Below, piece by piece: positions 44,034 through 46,091 of a stretch of 46,091 bases of DNA (positions are counted from its first letter, which is position 1; each line of letters opens with the position of its first letter). A program made the position numbers and the translations under genes. Origin of the DNA: Bacteroidales bacterium (lineage in GTDB: Bacteria > Bacteroidota > Bacteroidia > Bacteroidales > UBA932); the NCBI GenBank assembly GCA_017614795.1, contig JAGABD010000063.1:1-46091 (forward strand). Direction: 5' to 3'. The notes under the pieces were generated by a model, which had not been told where the DNA came from, did not search any database, and worked only from the letters and a program-made list of their open reading frames with translations.

Positions 44034-44883
44034 CAAGGATTTGTTTGGTAATCAGTGAGTTGCGATTGCAGCTCCTAGTCCAATAGTCGGGAGATAGTTT
44101 TCTCCGTGGCGCAAGGGGCGATTGTTTGATGTGTTCCGCCAGCCTGGCCCGAGACTCGGAGGGGCTGCATTCGACGTCCAGGGGATTGTCGTCGCTGAAG
44201 GGGCTGAACCCGCCGAAAAATACCCTGCGCGCTCCGGCTTCTTTGCCATGTGCTCCAACTATGGCCCCTTCCCCGGCCGCGCCGCCCGAAAAACCGCCGG
44301 CCACTCGCTCACCAGCTCCGGCCGGGGCGCCAACCGCATCTCCTCCGAAAAGAGCTTCCGGAGTGCAGAAACTGCAGGTCTGCCATCCCTGGTACGAGAG
44401 CGTAGGACCCTTGTAGACGCGCCTGATGTCGCCCACCAGCAGCAGCGTCTTCTGCGACATCTTCGCAACGACATTGTCCGCCGGCCCCTTCTTCACTCCG
44501 AGGAGCTGACGGATGTCCTTGCTGCCTATGTCGCCGGACTCCCGCAGGACCTCAAGGATGCGGCGCTCGTTGGCATCGGGACGGTATTTCTGCTGGCTTC
44601 TGCGCCAGTTCATAAGGTGGGCGTACCACTCCACGGTGGCGAACCCGGCCTTGCCTCCGCACAGGAACTTTCCGTAGGCTATGTCGCCGCTCTGCACCAC
44701 GTCGATTTTCCAGTCCCACGGGCCCAGGTCGTCGGAGCTGTCGAACCAGTGGTCGGGAGAGGTCATCTCCTGGATGGAATACCCCGGCACCGGGCTCTTG
44801 AAAAAGGGCACGATACCAAGTTCGCGTATCGCCGAAATCATATTCTCGGCGCACTCCAGACGTATGTCGGAAACGGTGCTCAT
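44017..44883 (-). CDS. AlkZ-related winged-helix protein with a Gly-rich insert
   Basis: 288 residues. MSTVSDIRLECAENMISAIRELGIVPFF, DLGPWDWKIDVVQSGDIAYGKF and AGFATVEWYAHLMNWRRS match small Bacteroidetes proteins labelled AlkZ-related (winged-helix DNA glycosylase relatives); the assignment is from memory of the pattern. A helix-turn-helix-like stretch is ERRILEVLRESGDIGSKDIRQLL. Residues about 180-230 are an Ala/Gly-rich insertion, after which family-like sequence returns (ECSPSESRARLAEHI). The last 25 residues look unrelated. Glycosylase activity is unproven. Transcribed divergently from xseA. Confidence 0.6.
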   Translation of the reverse strand: MSTVSDIRLECAENMISAIRELGIVPFFKSPVPGYSIQEMTSPDHWFDSSDDLGPWDWKIDVVQSGDIAYGKFLCGGKAGFATVEWYAHLMNWRRSQQKYRPDANERRILEVLRESGDIGSKDIRQLLGVKKGPADNVVAKMSQKTLLLVGDIRRVYKGPTLSYQGWQTCSFCTPEALFGGDAVGAPAGAGERVAGGFSGGAAGEGAIVGAHGKEAGARRVFFGGFSPFSDDNPLDVECSPSESRARLAEHIKQSPLAPRRKLSPDYWTRSCNRNSLITKQILVLPSS

Positions 44884-44893
44884 CGATTGTATG

Positions 44894-44901
44894 CAAACTT
44901 A
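44894..44901 (-). promoter_or_regulatory. -7 box (TAAGTTTG) for AlkZ-related gene
   Basis: Minus-strand TAAGTTTGC 10 bp before the ATG at 44883, within the 58-bp divergent spacer. Confidence 0.6.
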
Positions 44902-44923
44902 AACAAAAACTCCGAAATTTTCG

Positions 44924-44931
44924 TAAATTTG
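44924..44931 (+). promoter_or_regulatory. -7 box (TAAATTTG) for xseA
   Basis: TAAATTTGTAG ends 10 bp before the xseA ATG, so the 5' leader would be only a few bases. Confidence 0.6.
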
Positions 44932-44941
44932 TAGAGATACG

Positions 44942-46091
44942 ATGGCCGATATCAATGACATAAGCCTGCTTGAGCTGCAGGACATCATCCGCGACGGAGT
45001 GGAGAACGCCCTGCCCGAAAAAGTGTGGGTGCGGGCGGAAACAGCCGCGGTGCAGGCGAAGCCGAACGGCCACTGCTATCTGGAGCTCTGCCAGAGCGAA
45101 GACGGCAGGGTGGTCGCGAAGGCCCGTGCGGTAATCTGGAGGGGAGTCTATTCCGTCGTCCGGGCGGCCTTCGTCGAAGCGACCGGCAGCGAACTTGCGG
45201 TCGGTATGCAGATACTCGCGCGGGTGCAGGCGAGCTACAGCGAGCTCTACGGCCTCACCCTGGTAATCGACGAGCTCGAGCCTCAATACACCCTCGGCGC
45301 CGCGGAGATGGAGAAGCGCAAGACCATCGAACTCCTTGAAAAGGAGGGGCTTATGGAGAGGCAGAAGCGCCTCGACTTCCCGCCGCTGCCGTTCTCCCTC
45401 GCCGTGATTTCCTCGCGCACCGCCGCCGGTTTCGGCGACTTCTGCAACCATCTCGACTCCAACCCCTACGGTTTCAAGTTCCGCGTCGAAGTCTTCGAGG
45501 CCCTGATGCAAGGCGAAGATGCGGCCCTGTCAATATCAGAAGCGTTGTCTGCGATTGTCGAGGCCTCCGGCCGGCTTGCCCCAGGAGACCGTGCCACCCT
45601 CGGCGCCGTAAGAGGGGGGACCTCGCAGCAAAGCGGAGAGGTGGGGTCGAGCGAATGCGAGACGTCTGTCGGGGCAAGGCCGGCCGGGGGCTATGACGCA
45701 GTGCTGATCCTCCGCGGCGGCGGGTCGCCCCTGGACCTGGCGTGCTTCGACGACTACACCCTGGCGGTGGCAATCGCCCAATGCCCCATCCCGGTATTCA
45801 CCGCCATCGGCCACGACCGCGACTACCACGTCGCCGATATGGTGGCGTACGATTACGTCAAGACGCCGACCGCGCTGGCGGACCTGTTCATAGACGCCGT
45901 GGCGGCCGAAGACGAAAAGCTGAGCGCGTCGGCCTCGCGCCTGCGCCTTGCCGCGGCTGGAAGGATCGCCTCGGAAAAGGCCAGGGTGGACCGCTTTGCC
46001 TCGGCGATAAAGAACGCGGTCGCCGCCCGCTTCTCAGCAGCCTCAGCAGCCATCGACCTGCTTGAAAGCCGCATCCGCTCGGCCGACCCGC
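44942..46091 (+). CDS. xseA: Exodeoxyribonuclease VII large subunit (3' truncated), with in-frame insert
   Basis: The first 383 codons of XseA; the gene runs off the window. N-terminal OB fold (ISLLELQDIIRDGVENAL, KVWVRAETAAVQ, HCYLELCQ), then the nuclease region: PFSLAVISSRTAAGFGDFCNHL, VLILRGGGSPLDLACFDDY, IPVFTAIGHDRDYHVADMVA and the start of the helical stalk. It degrades single-stranded DNA with XseB, not visible here. Between about residues 215 and 250 (near 45585-45692) a Gly/Ser/Thr-rich stretch interrupts the family pattern just before the RGGGS motif; its DNA contains the core GGGGGGACC...GGTGGGGT seen in the atpG element. Confidence 0.94.
   Translation, partial: MADINDISLLELQDIIRDGVENALPEKVWVRAETAAVQAKPNGHCYLELCQSEDGRVVAKARAVIWRGVYSVVRAAFVEATGSELAVGMQILARVQASYSELYGLTLVIDELEPQYTLGAAEMEKRKTIELLEKEGLMERQKRLDFPPLPFSLAVISSRTAAGFGDFCNHLDSNPYGFKFRVEVFEALMQGEDAALSISEALSAIVEASGRLAPGDRATLGAVRGGTSQQSGEVGSSECETSVGARPAGGYDAVLILRGGGSPLDLACFDDYTLAVAIAQCPIPVFTAIGHDRDYHVADMVAYDYVKTPTALADLFIDAVAAEDEKLSASASRLRLAAAGRIASEKARVDRFASAIKNAVAARFSAASAAIDLLESRIRSADP
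45614..45647 (+). repeat. Palindromic core shared with the atpG element, inside xseA
   Basis: GGGGGGACC at 45614-45622 and GGTGGGGT at 45640-45647 flank a hairpin-like interior (ACCTC/GAGGT, with CGC/GCG inside). In atpG the same two blocks flank ACCAT/ATGGT at 5669-5695. Block sequence is kept, loop sequence is not. Confidence 0.6.

Overview
The window is one continuous piece of chromosome from a GC-rich member of the Bacteroidota, most likely an uncultured gut-type Bacteroidales. This rests on three things: promoters of the phylum-specific TAnnTTTG type (usually TATCTTTG or TATATTTG, once with a perfect TTTG-N19 partner), the operon order atpDCBEFHAG and rseC-rnfBCDGEA, and typical families such as type III glutamine synthetase and the transketolase split into two genes. 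The assignment below phylum/order level is inference.

Layout. 1-5999: F1Fo ATP synthase operon (atpD truncated by the window edge), followed 21 bp later by a lipoprotein GH3 beta-glycosidase. 8236-13253: alaS and a gene that encodes an LptF/LptG-type permease fused to methionyl-tRNA formyltransferase. 13424-18845: two tandem M23 peptidases, a MerR regulator, a NIF3-family protein, a zinc-ribbon coiled-coil protein and dnaB. 18845-24293: rseC and the complete Rnf electron-transport complex. 24306-26954: a small outer-membrane-type protein, tsaE, a repeat-rich gap with a tRNA-Pro(AGG), then lolD-like and phosphopantetheinyl-transferase genes on the minus strand. 27053-30139: mdh, tRNA-Pro(TGG), a TSCPD protein, a flavodoxin-like lipoprotein, an approximately 400-nt structured non-coding RNA with its own promoter and terminator, and tRNA-Ala(CGC). 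30205-33243: glnN and a short miaA (minus). 33325-39452: smpB, tRNA-Ala(GGC), lepA, a secreted FAD oxidoreductase and a split transketolase. 39505-40863: an ECF sigma factor with two small partner genes. 40988-43920: tatA, tatC, menA, yidD and menG, a membrane/menaquinone cluster. 44017-46091: an AlkZ-related protein and a truncated xseA, transcribed divergently.

Functionally it is a housekeeping region: energy conservation (ATP synthase, Rnf, Mdh, menaquinone synthesis), translation (AlaS, Fmt, SmpB, LepA, MiaA, TsaE, four tRNAs), replication/repair (DnaB, XseA) and envelope biogenesis (LptF/G, M23 peptidases, Lol, Tat, YidD).

The most unusual signal is a set of small palindromic GC-rich elements. 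Some lie between genes (an 84-bp pair at 13274 and 25300; a 112-bp palindrome at 25184). Others sit in frame inside essential genes: atpG carries two, one of which shares a 26-bp near-identical palindrome with miaA, read in the same frame in both genes, while the other shares a GGGGGGACC-hairpin-GGTGGGGT core with an insert in xseA. Low-complexity in-frame inserts also occur in menG and in the AlkZ-related gene. This looks like a family of protein-invading palindromic repeats comparable in concept to the Rickettsia palindromic elements. Other points of note are the LptF/G-Fmt fusion, the large structured RNA, and a tRNA-Pro with an A34 anticodon.
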